This document shows positions 23,872-32,228 of a stretch of 64,000 nt of DNA, piece by piece. Within the stretch, counting starts at the first letter, position 1. Every line of letters starts with the position of its first letter. The translations under genes were made by a program, and so were the position numbers. The stretch covers positions 14,459 through 78,458 of the forward strand of contig NZ_MPNT01000027.1 of NCBI RefSeq assembly GCF_001907675.1, given 5' to 3'. Source of the stretch: Mycobacterium paraffinicum. Lineage in GTDB: Bacteria > Actinomycetota > Actinomycetes > Mycobacteriales > Mycobacteriaceae. The notes under the pieces are model-generated. The model was not told where the DNA came from. It ran no database searches and saw nothing but the letters and a program-made list of their open reading frames with translations.

Positions 23872-24211
23872 CGTCGATCGGCTCAGAGAGGTCGGCCATG
23901 CCGGCGCACGTGGCCGCGGGCTGCGGGATGAGGTGCCCATTGGGGCCGACGGTGTAGCCGTTCGGCGGTGGAAGCGGCAGGGGGACAACGGCTCCGCCGG
24001 CGGCGGCCGCGTACTGGTGAGCTTCGGCGTCCTCAGGGGCGGTGAAGACGCGGCCCGCCTCGGGGCGGCGCGGCACTTTCACCATCAGGGTGAAGTCCGA
24101 GACCGTCGCGTCGGTGCGCTTGCGCGGCTTCTGCGTGACGTGGTGGGGGGATGGCTCTCCGGGTTCGTTCACCTGGCCATTGTCCGGCCGGGCACCGACA
24201 CGGCGTCCCAT
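23858..24211 (-). CDS. hypothetical protein
   Basis: A protein of up to 117 aa; a GTG 13 codons in (VNEPGEPSPHH) may be the true start. Proline-rich, with no recognised domain. It overlaps the zinc-ribbon gene that follows and lies 152 bases downstream of the GIY-YIG gene. Confidence 0.5.
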   Translation of the reverse strand: MGRRVGARPDNGQVNEPGEPSPHHVTQKPRKRTDATVSDFTLMVKVPRRPEAGRVFTAPEDAEAHQYAAAAGGAVVPLPLPPPNGYTVGPNGHLIPQPAATCAGMADLSEPIDDAAH

Positions 24212-24363
24212 TGATCAGTAGGAGCGTGGTGCCGGGTCCTGATCGCATACGCGGGCCGTCGAGCACTGCGGCGGCCGCCGCTGCTCGCCGCTCCCCGGAG
24301 GTGATTCGGCAGCCGCGATGCCCGCACGGCGCCGGCGTGGTGTCGCCCTCTGCTGCACCCATC

Positions 24364-24858
24364 TCAGCCGCGCATGTTGGCGAACGGCAGACGCCCGTAG
24401 TGGGCGCGGAACTGGGCGATCATCACCGTCTCAGTGGTGGCGGCGGCGCCGTCGTCGGTGGCGCGCCATCCCACCAGCAGGTCGTCGTGGTCGGCGAGCT
24501 GCCAGATGCGGCGGCCGCCGGTGTGGCCGACGGGTTCACCGGCGCCGGATCGGCGGAACTCGTCGAGGCGCTTGCGCAGGCCACGGCGTCCGCTGGAGCC
24601 TGCGCTGGCCTTCCCGATGTAGACGATGCGGGTGCCGGGCACCCACAGCGTCTGCAGCTCGGCGACGGGCACCGTCGGGTCCTTGCCCTTGAAGTGTCCG
24701 GCCGGCGAGGTATCCAGGAAGGTCGGCGGTTCGTCGGTGGGCCGCACAATCACGTAAACGCCGGGGCCGGTGGGCACGGCGGCGGTGGGCAGGGCGGTGA
24801 ACGGGACCCAGCCGGTGAAGCCGCTCAGGTCGATCGGCTCGGACGTCATGGGGTTCAT
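24364..24858 (-). CDS. GIY-YIG nuclease-like protein
   Basis: A 164-aa protein with the GIY-YIG fold: GPGVYVIVRP (residues 31-40) as the first motif, RIVYIGKAS (near 76-84) as the second, and a following LRKRLDEFRR supplying the catalytic Arg. A late TVMIAQFRAHYGRLPFAN fits the helix that carries the metal-binding Glu (TETVMI). Such single-domain nucleases occur in mobile elements and DNA repair. It overlaps the preceding gene by 4 bases. Confidence 0.75.
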   Translation of the reverse strand: MNPMTSEPIDLSGFTGWVPFTALPTAAVPTGPGVYVIVRPTDEPPTFLDTSPAGHFKGKDPTVPVAELQTLWVPGTRIVYIGKASAGSSGRRGLRKRLDEFRRSGAGEPVGHTGGRRIWQLADHDDLLVGWRATDDGAAATTETVMIAQFRAHYGRLPFANMRG

Positions 24859-25184
24859 GGTGTCAAGCGGCGCCGGCGGCGTTCGGTGTCGAGGTCGACG
24901 ACGTCGACGTCCTGGTGCTCGACGCCCCCAGCTGCGGCGGTGGCGGTCTGGTGTTCGGCGACGGCGGCGGCGATGCGGTCGGCCATCTTGCTGATCGTGT
25001 CGTCGGTGATGTAGACCTTGGCGGCCTGGCGGCCGATGCGCGCGAGGCGGGCGACGTGGTCGAGGTCGTCAGAGATGTCCTGGCGGGCGGTGTCCTCGCT
25101 GACGGTGAGTCCGTGCCGGTCGGCGAGCAGGGAGACCAGCAGTGCGGCGCGGTCGTCGAGCCAGGGGGAGCGGCGTGCTTTCAT
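24855..25184 (-). CDS. hypothetical helical protein
   Basis: A 109-aa protein from ATG 25184 (MKARRSPWLDDRAALLVSLL). The remainder is a helical, amphipathic sequence ending in a basic ERRRRRL tail. The upstream in-frame extension to 25340 is cysteine-rich and unlike a protein start. First gene of the leftward group ending at 23467, and divergent from the ESX-domain gene at 25377. Confidence 0.5.
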   Translation of the reverse strand: MKARRSPWLDDRAALLVSLLADRHGLTVSEDTARQDISDDLDHVARLARIGRQAAKVYITDDTISKMADRIAAAVAEHQTATAAAGGVEHQDVDVVDLDTERRRRRLTP

Positions 25185-25376
25185 CGTGGCTGAACCGTAC
25201 CGGCCGAGGGCGGCGCCGCAGCACCGGATGCAGGCGGTGTCCGCGACGCTGGCTGTCGCCGTGGACTGGCGGGCCTGAAAAAGGGCGCTGCAATTGGCGG
25301 GCAAGTGTCGCCTGGTGTCGCATCTATCGGGGAGAATCATGGATAACTGATGAATTGGTGCAGGTAGGAGACGTGT

Positions 25377-26195
25377 GTGGCTGAGTTAGACGTCAACCCG
25401 GCTGATTTGGTGCGCTTCGCGGACGCCTACTCGGAATTGGCGCAGCGTGCGGCGCAGATTTCGCCGCAGGCCGCCGACGAGGTGCAGAAGGTGATCGACA
25501 CCCACGGACCGATGGGCTATCCCACCGCGGTCGGGATCGCGGCCGGTCTGGCCAAGGCCGAGGCCCCGGTGCAGGCCAAGGTGGCTGATTTCAACGCCTA
25601 CGCGCAGCGGCTCACTGAGCACGCGGACACCTATACCCGGGTCGACGGCCAGGACGCGCAGCGGGTGAAGGCGCTGGATTTCTCTACTGATCTGCCCGGC
25701 ACGGGGCAAGGCAAAGACTCGCCGGCCACGCCGTTGGACTCCAAGACGTGGAAGCCCGGCGACAAACGGCATATGCCCTACATCGCCGGGAAAGGTGGAA
25801 AGGGACCGCCGAATTCGTGGGAGGGGCCACCGTGGGTCGACGTCTACGACAGGACTAAAGATCCGGATCAAGTTCCGCACAGTTTTGTTCGGTCTGATGA
25901 GATCCCGGGCGTGAAAGTCTTGCCGCCCAACCAATTAGGCCCGGCGCCGTTCTATGACGAACACGGCAACGAGATTCCCTACGTTGAGTTGAGCCCGAAG
26001 TCGGGGGTGTGGGTGCCGCAATCGGATTTCCCTGGCGCCAAGATGTATTCGCCGGGTGTTACGCCGAACCCTTTGCCGCCGTATGGGTATGACGAGTGGC
26101 TGCCGGGCTCAGGGATTTATCTGTGGCATGGAGATATGGTTCCCGAGCCGTATAACCCCCATAGCATGCTGCCTGGGCAGACCACGCCGCAATAA
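25377..26195 (+). CDS. ESX-targeted protein with Pro/Gly-rich C-terminus
   Basis: A 272-aa protein. Residues 1-90 are nearly identical to those of the calpain-like protein at 18061 (VNPADLVRFADAYSELAQRA; THGPMGYPTAVGIAAGLAKA) and end in the same-place signal YTRVD (Y86-D90). The rest (residues 105-272) is rich in Pro, Gly, Tyr and Trp, with repeated hydrophobic turns (VWVPQSDFPGAKMYSPGVTP), and matches no family I know. The GTG has the same GGTAGGAG site as the paralogue. No coupled downstream partner: the next gene is convergent. Confidence 0.75.
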   Translation: MAELDVNPADLVRFADAYSELAQRAAQISPQAADEVQKVIDTHGPMGYPTAVGIAAGLAKAEAPVQAKVADFNAYAQRLTEHADTYTRVDGQDAQRVKALDFSTDLPGTGQGKDSPATPLDSKTWKPGDKRHMPYIAGKGGKGPPNSWEGPPWVDVYDRTKDPDQVPHSFVRSDEIPGVKVLPPNQLGPAPFYDEHGNEIPYVELSPKSGVWVPQSDFPGAKMYSPGVTPNPLPPYGYDEWLPGSGIYLWHGDMVPEPYNPHSMLPGQTTPQ

Positions 26196-26212
26196 ACCGG
26201 CCATCCGAGCTG

Positions 26213-26677
26213 TCAGCGACGGCCTGGGTGCGTTCGCCCGAAAGCGCGCGCTAGTAGCGATTTTCGGGCGGCGGCCTCGGCGGCGGCACGGGTACGGCGT
26301 TGCGCGCGAAGGTCTCGGTCGAAGCGGCGGTACAGGATGCGTTCTTCGCGCCGGCTGGGTTCGCTGTTGATCAGCCGGCTTATCTGGGTGTCGGTGAGAC
26401 TGGCCGGTTGACCAGCGCTGTCGTGGGCGGCGATGACGATGTCGCCGCGCAGCAGGGGCACCTCGTGGGCGGTGAACCGGGTGATGGCCAGCAGCAGCCC
26501 TGTCGCGTGACGGTTCACCCGCAGCCACGGGTGGTGGGTGAACCAGAAGTCGAGTGTGCCGTCGGTGCTGGTCAGCACTTGCAGTTGGTGGGCGCGGACG
26601 AGGTCGGCGATGTCGGCCACACATCGAGGCTCCACCTTGTACAGCTCTTCGTTGTGGCTGGCCAGAAGCGTAATCAT
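26213..26677 (-). CDS. hypothetical protein
   Basis: A 154-aa protein: residues 1-75 look alpha/beta (EPRCVADIADLVRAHQLQVL, then FWFTHHPWLRVNRHATGLLL), and the C-terminus is a basic helix (RFDRDLRAQRRTRAAAEAAA). No domain recognised. AGGAG lies 10 bases before the ATG. Confidence 0.55.
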   Translation of the reverse strand: MITLLASHNEELYKVEPRCVADIADLVRAHQLQVLTSTDGTLDFWFTHHPWLRVNRHATGLLLAITRFTAHEVPLLRGDIVIAAHDSAGQPASLTDTQISRLINSEPSRREERILYRRFDRDLRAQRRTRAAAEAAARKSLLARAFGRTHPGRR

Positions 26678-26872
26678 GGTTCCCGGTGCTCCTCAGCTAC
26701 TATCCTTTGGGGGTCGAACCTCAGGCGGGGAGCGGATACGGTCGGCCCGAAAAGAATTGCCGCACAGACTAATCGCATTCGTCTCGTTCAACGCTCGAAT
26801 GGTAACAACCGGAGCGGACACCGTAGATCAGTTGGTCATGGTGGCCGTTCGAGGGCGCGTTTGAGCGCCGCC

Positions 26873-27340
26873 TTAGCCGTAGCCGCGGTCCTTGTCGACG
26901 ATTGCCTGCAGTGCAGAGTGATAGCGAACAATCTGCATGCGCACCAGGTCGAGTTGTTGCAGCGTGGCCGCCAACGTTGTGGTGGTGTTCCCGTACGTTG
27001 CGTAGCTCGTGGCGCCGAGGAGATCAACGCCAAGGGGCTCGGCGGGGTGTTCGCGTGCTTCGGTGATGTCGTTGCGTACCGCCTCGAGCTCGACCTCAAC
27101 CCTTCCGATCAGATCCGCGGCCCGTTGCAGGTGTCGGTCGCGTTGTCGCACCACGAGCTGGCGGCAGTGCTCCCAGGTGGGCACGTTGGCCGCGGGCAGG
27201 TAGGAGTGTCCGCGGGCGGATCTCACCGCTTGCGGCAGCAGCTCATCAGCAATGAGCAGCTGTAGCGTTTCGGCGCTGATACCGCAGAGTTTCGCGGCGT
27301 CGGAGAGCTTGAGGCTTTGCGGCGGTTCAGGATTGGTCAA
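26873..27340 (-). CDS. MerR-like HTH protein with coiled coil
   Basis: A 155-aa protein. Residues 10-55 form a MerR/excisionase-type HTH (LKLSDAAKLCGISAETLQLL, then GHSYLPAANVPTW). Residues 60-100 are a predicted coiled coil (RDRHLQRAADLIGRVEVELE), as in MerR dimers. TTG start at 27340, with AAAGG upstream inside the end of the preceding gene. It may regulate this leftward cluster or assist DNA processing. Confidence 0.6.
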   Translation of the reverse strand: MTNPEPPQSLKLSDAAKLCGISAETLQLLIADELLPQAVRSARGHSYLPAANVPTWEHCRQLVVRQRDRHLQRAADLIGRVEVELEAVRNDITEAREHPAEPLGVDLLGATSYATYGNTTTTLAATLQQLDLVRMQIVRYHSALQAIVDKDRGYG

Positions 27341-27344
27341 CTGC

Positions 27345-28400
27345 TTAGCGGCCTTTGCGTAGTACGTGCACCCGGGGTTTGGGAGCGATCAGCGGGGCGC
27401 CCTTGGGGCCTTTGATGTAGTCGCCGATGTATTTGGGCTTGCGCCAGCTGTGGTTGGGGCCGTAGGCCTGCTGGCGCCAGTGGCCCGTGACGGGGAAGCG
27501 GTGGTTGTAGGTGCGGCCGGGCTCGGCGCCGGGTTCAGAGGTGGTGGCTCGGGCACGTAGATCGACGATCGTCACCGTTGAGGGCTCTCGCGGTGGCAGT
27601 TCTGCGGGTGGGTGGTGGTCGTCGGTGTCGGCTGGTGGGGGCTCTGGCGGTCGAGGCGGTCCGATGGTGCGGGTTTCGGCGACGTTGGCTTGGGCCATGA
27701 GTAGCCAGGCCGCCCAGACGGCGCTGACGAAGGGGTGCGCGCTTTCGGTGTTGTGGACTTCCTCGGTACGAGGGATGTCGGGGTTGACCATGATCGTTTG
27801 CGCTCCCCAGACCGGGGAGGTGGTGTCGGCGAGCCGTAACACCTCAGGGTTTTGGTCTTCGCGGGAGAACGGCACCATTTGGAGCAGGCCATCTGGTCTG
27901 CTCCACCACCACACGCCGTCCCAGGCGATGTCGATGATGGTGGCTACGTCTGGGGTGAGGCCTTGGGCCAGGTAGGCCGGGTTATTCAGTCCGGCTTCCA
28001 CGGCTTCGGGTTTCAGCAGTCCAGACGGGACGGTGCCCGCGGATTTCGCCCAGCACAGCATGCCCGTTGGCGCTGGTAACGCGGCTGCCGGCGTCCACTC
28101 AGGTAGGGATTGCGTGGCATCCAAAACGACGTCGACCATGTCGCGGGCGACCCAGTACAGCTCGGCGGTGCGCAGGGCCTGGGCTTCGGCCCTGATGATG
28201 GGGGCGGTGTCGGCGAATCTCTTGATCAGGCGTTGGATTCTCTTCGCCGTGGCGATGTCTTGTGCTGAGGCATTCGGCGGAGGTGGGACCTTGTATTGGT
28301 CGAACGAGATCTCCGCCGTGGCGTCGAGCGCGCTACACCATTGCCGGCGGATGATCGGAACGCTCGTTGCCGCCCACGGGGCACCACGCCGCCGGCTCAT
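27345..28400 (-). CDS. hypothetical plasmid-type protein
   Basis: A 351-aa protein from ATG 28400. The N-terminal 200 residues are helical with tryptophans (MVDVVLDATQSLPEWTPAAA, then IDIAWDGVWWWSRPDGLLQM). A Pro-rich linker lies near 250-280. The C-terminal 70 residues are basic and aromatic (RTYNHRFPVTGHWRQQAYGP, then HSWRKPKYIGDYIKG, ending PRVHVLRKGR), a tail I associate with actinobacterial plasmid and phage proteins. Role unknown. Confidence 0.6.
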   Translation of the reverse strand: MSRRRGAPWAATSVPIIRRQWCSALDATAEISFDQYKVPPPPNASAQDIATAKRIQRLIKRFADTAPIIRAEAQALRTAELYWVARDMVDVVLDATQSLPEWTPAAALPAPTGMLCWAKSAGTVPSGLLKPEAVEAGLNNPAYLAQGLTPDVATIIDIAWDGVWWWSRPDGLLQMVPFSREDQNPEVLRLADTTSPVWGAQTIMVNPDIPRTEEVHNTESAHPFVSAVWAAWLLMAQANVAETRTIGPPRPPEPPPADTDDHHPPAELPPREPSTVTIVDLRARATTSEPGAEPGRTYNHRFPVTGHWRQQAYGPNHSWRKPKYIGDYIKGPKGAPLIAPKPRVHVLRKGR

Positions 28401-28522
28401 GGAAGCTCGCGTTCTGACTCGATGCGCCTGTTTTCCTCGGCGCTGACGATTGGGCACTTGATGTGGGCGACGAGCCGCATGCAAGTATTCTGCGCCACCA
28501 TCCTTCGAGCAGCGATCGGCAC

Positions 28523-29350
28523 TTATCGGGTGAGGGCTCGGCGGTGGACGGTTTCGATGCTCTTGGTGGTGTTGGCGGTGAGGCGTTCAGGGATGATGGC
28601 GCCGGCGTCGTCGAGCAGGTTCAGAGCTTTGGTGAGGGCGTTGTGCGCGTTCTCCTCGGTGACCGCGGGGTCGCGGGCTTGGCGCATGAGCTTTTGGGCC
28701 TGATCGATCTTGTGGCGCTCGTCGGGGGTGAGCCGGCGGCCGCCATGGCTGATGCCCAATCGCGCTTTGCGGCGGGCGTTTTCGTCTGCCGCGCCGAATG
28801 CGCGGCGGGCCGCGGCGGCCGCGTCGACGAAGGCGATGACCATGTCGGTGTCGGCTGGGACGGTTTCGGTGCACAGGGCCTGCGCGGTACCGAAGGCGGT
28901 GTAGAACGCCGCGGTGGCTGGTTCGGTGATGTCGCCGAGGAGACGGCGGGTGAAGTACACCGATTCGGGGTCGTTTTCGAAGGCCATCAGGGCCTCGCTG
29001 GTGTCGGCCAGCGTCGTGACGCCTTGCTGCCAGAGTTGGATCTGTGCGGCTCGGCGCTCTTGTTGTGCGCGTTTGTCGACGCGGCGGCTAGTCAGGTATC
29101 GCGACGTGCCCAGGATCAGTAGGGCGGCGATGAGGATCCCCAGGCCGATGGTGGCCGGGGTGACCCAGTCGATGGGCGGGTCGGGCGTCGCGGCTGGCGG
29201 TGGGGTGCTGACGGGGTGGTGGGCGGCAGGTTGGGTGAGTAGTCCTGACATGTCCGAGGCGGTTCGGACCATCTGGGGAAGGATGCCGACCAGGGCAAGC
29301 AGGATGGTGCTGCTCAGAATAAGTTTGAGGATTGCTCTGGATTCGGGCAT
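28523..29350 (-). CDS. two-pass membrane protein
   Basis: A 275-aa protein with membrane segments at about residues 8-28 (LKLILSSTILLALVGILPQ) and 64-86 (PATIGLGILIAALLILG), a Pro-rich loop between them, and a helical cytoplasmic domain of about 185 residues rich in Ala, Arg and Glu. Function unknown; such proteins occur beside plasmid transfer genes, but no transfer ATPase is next to it. Confidence 0.6.
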   Translation of the reverse strand: MPESRAILKLILSSTILLALVGILPQMVRTASDMSGLLTQPAAHHPVSTPPPAATPDPPIDWVTPATIGLGILIAALLILGTSRYLTSRRVDKRAQQERRAAQIQLWQQGVTTLADTSEALMAFENDPESVYFTRRLLGDITEPATAAFYTAFGTAQALCTETVPADTDMVIAFVDAAAAARRAFGAADENARRKARLGISHGGRRLTPDERHKIDQAQKLMRQARDPAVTEENAHNALTKALNLLDDAGAIIPERLTANTTKSIETVHRRALTR

Positions 29351-29384
29351 GGGCGTTGGCCTTTCGGGATATCCGGGGGGCGGC

Positions 29385-30074
29385 TCAGTCGGTCTGGCAG
29401 GCCGCGGTTGCGGCCGCGCGGTCTTTGATGGTGATCGGCAGGTGGTACTTGACGGTGACGGTGAGATAGCGGATGACGTAGGGGCATTTGCCGATCGCGG
29501 GTAGCCATTCCGAGGGGGTGGATTCGCCCTTGCTGCTGTTGGCTGAGCTGGATACCGCTACGAGCTCTGCCATGTCGTTGGCGAAGATCCGGCGCTGCTG
29601 CAGATCCCATTGGGCCGCACCAGCGTCCCAGGCCGCCTTCAGCGGCACTATATGGTCGACGGCAACATGTTTGAGGTCGACGGCCTGCCCGGTGTAGGGG
29701 TCTGGCACCAGCCGTCCTGCGATGACCTTGCAGTCCCGGGTTCCCGGCTTGTACTCGATGTCTTGTAACGCTGTGTGTAGCAGCCGGTTTCGTGTGTCGC
29801 ATCCGCTGTGATCTAGGGGGTCATTCCACGCGGCGCCAAACACGCAGCCGTGCCCTTTGCCGCATCCGCGGTCATACCCGGGTACGGGGTTGATCTGGTC
29901 GACGATGCGTACCTGTGCGAGCAGGCCGGCCAGGGAACCGGTAGCCGGCGCCGGCGCCGCTGGGTTGGATTGGCTGACGCCGAGGTGGGCGCACCCCGCG
30001 GTGATGGCCGCGGCCGCAACCACAGCCCACCGGCTGCCGCGGCGCCGTCGGGTTGTGGTCGCGGTGGCGTGCAT
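29385..30074 (-). CDS. exported HNH endonuclease (GmrSD/DUF1524-like)
   Basis: A 229-aa protein from ATG 30074. An arginine-rich start and a hydrophobic stretch (RRRRGSRWAVVAAAAITAGC) form a signal peptide, possibly a lipoprotein one, although the lipobox (ITAGC) is weak. The HNH core is DLKHVAVDHIVPLKAAWDAG, then NDMAELVAVSSSANSSKGES, then PSEWLP, as in secreted actinobacterial HNH nucleases. Cysteine pairs (CGKGHGC and others) suggest disulfides outside the membrane. It could degrade external DNA. Confidence 0.78.
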   Translation of the reverse strand: MHATATTTRRRRGSRWAVVAAAAITAGCAHLGVSQSNPAAPAPATGSLAGLLAQVRIVDQINPVPGYDRGCGKGHGCVFGAAWNDPLDHSGCDTRNRLLHTALQDIEYKPGTRDCKVIAGRLVPDPYTGQAVDLKHVAVDHIVPLKAAWDAGAAQWDLQQRRIFANDMAELVAVSSSANSSKGESTPSEWLPAIGKCPYVIRYLTVTVKYHLPITIKDRAAATAACQTD

Positions 30075-30197
30075 GTTGCTGACCGTAACGCGGACCAGCG
30101 ACACAGTGGACGCTTCGTCGATTGGCACTGGCGTTTGTTTCGCTTGGTGCGTTGTCGTTGCGTCGGTGATGTCGGTTCTGTGGCTGATAATGAGTGG

Positions 30198-30890
30198 ATG
30201 TCTGAGCCTGTGGGTAGCAGTCGGCAGTCACCCAAACTGCCGCCCGCGCGAATCCAGGACCTGACGATGCTGGTTCGGTTCCTGGCAGGCCCGCGGCGAT
30301 CCGCGCTCTCACTGATGCCGGGCGTGCGCTCGCTGAGCAATACTCCTTTGAAGAGGGCGGTGTCATCACCGCGCTCGGGAGCGACTGACCCGCCGGTGCA
30401 CGGCATGCGCGAGCATGAAACTGGTGGGCAGTGGAGCGATTTCAGCCGCACCGTGTTCGAGTTCGCCTGCGTTCTGGCTGCCACCCAGTCCCACGGCTGG
30501 CCAGAGGATCCGTGGGAATTCTGGGCGCAACCGTGGCAATGGGACAGAGCGCATGCATTGTGGGCCAGGCTCGGCAAACCGCAACAGCCGCACCCGATGT
30601 GGCGCCGTTTCGGGTATGCCGTCGACACCCACAGCGAAGATGCAGCACTTGCTGAACTGGAAGAATCTGGCACGCTCACGCCGCTGTGGTGGGAAGACGA
30701 CCGTGAATGGTCGCCCTTCGCGGCTGCCCTTGCAGCAGCGGGCCACCGCTACCTCGCCGACTACGGTGCGCCGCTACTCGGTGACGGCGAAAAGGGCCTG
30801 GTGTTTCGCTGGGTCTTGGACGAAGCTCATACGGCCTGGGTGGAACTTGGCCGGCCCAGCCACATAGGCGTGGCTGGGCCGAATTTCTGA
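30198..30890 (+). CDS. hypothetical protein
   Basis: A 230-aa protein. The -10 box GATAAT (30186-30191) ends 6 bases before the ATG, so the mRNA is probably leaderless. The central part is Trp-rich (WPEDPWEFWAQPWQWDRAHA), followed by an acidic segment (WWEDDREWSPFAAALAAAGH). No family recognised. Divergent from the exported HNH nuclease. Confidence 0.55.
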   Translation: MSEPVGSSRQSPKLPPARIQDLTMLVRFLAGPRRSALSLMPGVRSLSNTPLKRAVSSPRSGATDPPVHGMREHETGGQWSDFSRTVFEFACVLAATQSHGWPEDPWEFWAQPWQWDRAHALWARLGKPQQPHPMWRRFGYAVDTHSEDAALAELEESGTLTPLWWEDDREWSPFAAALAAAGHRYLADYGAPLLGDGEKGLVFRWVLDEAHTAWVELGRPSHIGVAGPNF

Positions 30891-31113
30891 TCCGGTGGAG
30901 GATCGTCTCCGCCTCGCGATGACTCGGTAGGAAAGGCCCCGCGAGCTTCTGAGTTCTCTGGCCGCCTATCTGGTTAAGGCTGCGGCGCGAGGGCCGGGCC
31001 CGTAAGATCTGCGCATCCTGGGCGATGAAGCCCCCGCGTGCTTGGCGATAGCCTTCTTTCTCTGCCCGCCGCCTAGACATTGCCCACTACACCAACATTC
31101 GTGAGGATTTGCC

Positions 31114-31299
31114 GTGCGCGATGAGTTATTCTCCGGCTTCAGCGAAAGCGGGTGGGACGAGGCGCCGTGGGACGCTGAGCCCACATTCACTGCTGAGGAA
31201 TTGCAGATCCTGCTCAATCCGACACTGTCGGCCGCGGAAGCCGCTGAACGCGTCGGCTGCGTCGTACACGATGTTCTGCGGTTGCGTCGAACATCCTGA
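31114..31299 (+). CDS. small HTH-like protein
   Basis: A 61-aa protein starting at GTG 31114. The C-terminal half ([20 protein letters not shown], then [16 protein letters not shown]) reads as a helix-turn-helix of the kind found in short phage repressors. Low-evidence start. Lies 223 bases after the previous gene; the space between holds nothing recognisable. Confidence 0.45.
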   Translation: MRDELFSGFSESGWDEAPWDAEPTFTAEELQILLNPTLSAAEAAERVGCVVHDVLRLRRTS

Positions 31300-31368
31300 G
31301 CGCGATGGTCGTCGACGCGAAATGCCGCTACCGCGGCTCCGCAGGGAACGAGTCCCCACTCGGAGGTT

Positions 31369-31397
31369 GTGGTACCCGTCAGCATTATTGTGGTACC
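31369..31397 (+). promoter_or_regulatory. GTGGTACC direct-repeat operator
   Basis: GTGGTACC at 31369-31376 and 31390-31397, two helical turns (21 bp) apart. The second overlaps the -10-like TACCAT that sits 6 bases before the VapB ATG. The same core forms the inverted repeat at 17909-17948. Confidence 0.6.
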
Positions 31398-31405
31398 ATC
31401 TACCT

Positions 31406-31669
31406 ATGGCGCTGAACATCAAAGACCCCGAGGTCGACCTGCTCGCCGAAGAACTCGCCGCCCGGATGGGCCACCGCAACAAGACACAGGCCATCCGCGA
31501 CGCCCTCCGAGCCCAGCTCGCCCTCCTCGAAGCCCAAGCAGGCGATCGCGTCACCCATCTGCTCGACGTCATGCGGACCGAAATCTGGCCCCTGTTACCC
31601 GACCACACACCGATCACCAAACAGGAACGCGAGCAGATCCTCGGCTATGACCCCGAGACGGGAGTCTGA
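31406..31669 (+). CDS. VapB-type antitoxin
   Basis: An 87-aa antitoxin of the VapB (Rv0623-like) type: [20 protein letters not shown] at the start, then [17 protein letters not shown], giving a ribbon-helix-helix fold. The C-terminal segment ([20 protein letters not shown]) is the toxin-binding region typical of the family. The ATG follows a -10-like box by 6 bases (leaderless). It pairs with the gene starting 4 bases downstream. Confidence 0.88.
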   Translation: MALNIKDPEVDLLAEELAARMGHRNKTQAIRDALRAQLALLEAQAGDRVTHLLDVMRTEIWPLLPDHTPITKQEREQILGYDPETGV

Positions 31670-31672
31670 CCG

Positions 31673-32113
31673 TTGATCGTCGACACCTCAGCACTCATCG
31701 CGCTGATCCAAAACGAGCCCGCCGCCGAACAGGTCGCCGCCGCCCTTGCCGGCACCCGCCATCCCGTCATCGGCGCACCCACGCTGACTGAAACACTTAT
31801 CGTGCTAACAGCCCGCCAGGGCCCAGTCGCGCGAACCGTATTCGACCGCCTCCGAAGCGAAATCAACCTCAGCGTGGCTGAATTCACCACCGACCACGCT
31901 TACGCAGCCCAACGCGCATACGTCCAATACGGCCGCGGCAACCACCCCGCCGCTCTCAACTTTGGCGACTGCATGAGCTATGCCACCGCCCAACTCGCGC
32001 ACGAGCCACTTCTAGCCATCGGCAATGACTTCCCACAGACCGACCTTGAATTCGGCGCAGGCATCATCGGTTACTGGCCCACACCGCTCAGAACAGCACG
32101 CCTGCCGACATGA
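31673..32113 (+). CDS. VapC-type PIN toxin
   Basis: A 146-aa PIN ribonuclease. Acidic residues are in place: Asp4 in IVDTSAL, Glu in TLTETLIVL, Asp in NFGDCMSYA and Asp in the final NDFPQTDLE. Starts at TTG. Complete and likely active, cutting tRNA or rRNA as known for VapCs. Tail-to-tail with the HerA-like gene. Confidence 0.9.
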   Translation: MIVDTSALIALIQNEPAAEQVAAALAGTRHPVIGAPTLTETLIVLTARQGPVARTVFDRLRSEINLSVAEFTTDHAYAAQRAYVQYGRGNHPAALNFGDCMSYATAQLAHEPLLAIGNDFPQTDLEFGAGIIGYWPTPLRTARLPT

Positions 32114-32228
32114 CCGAACGCCACAGCGGGAACAGAGCCGGACCGATATGCATGCCCTTGTCGGACCACAGATTCGAACGTGGCACAACGTAGCGGAACA
32201 CCACACCGAGAAACCGGCTGTTTTTCTG

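Noticed and set aside
24151..25014. Long + strand open frame of 287 codons
   Set aside because: It is antisense to the GIY-YIG gene and its neighbour, has Gly/Arg-rich random-like composition and no ribosome site.
26300..27265. Long + strand open frame of 321 codons
   Set aside because: Antisense to two leftward genes with better starts and a recognisable HTH.
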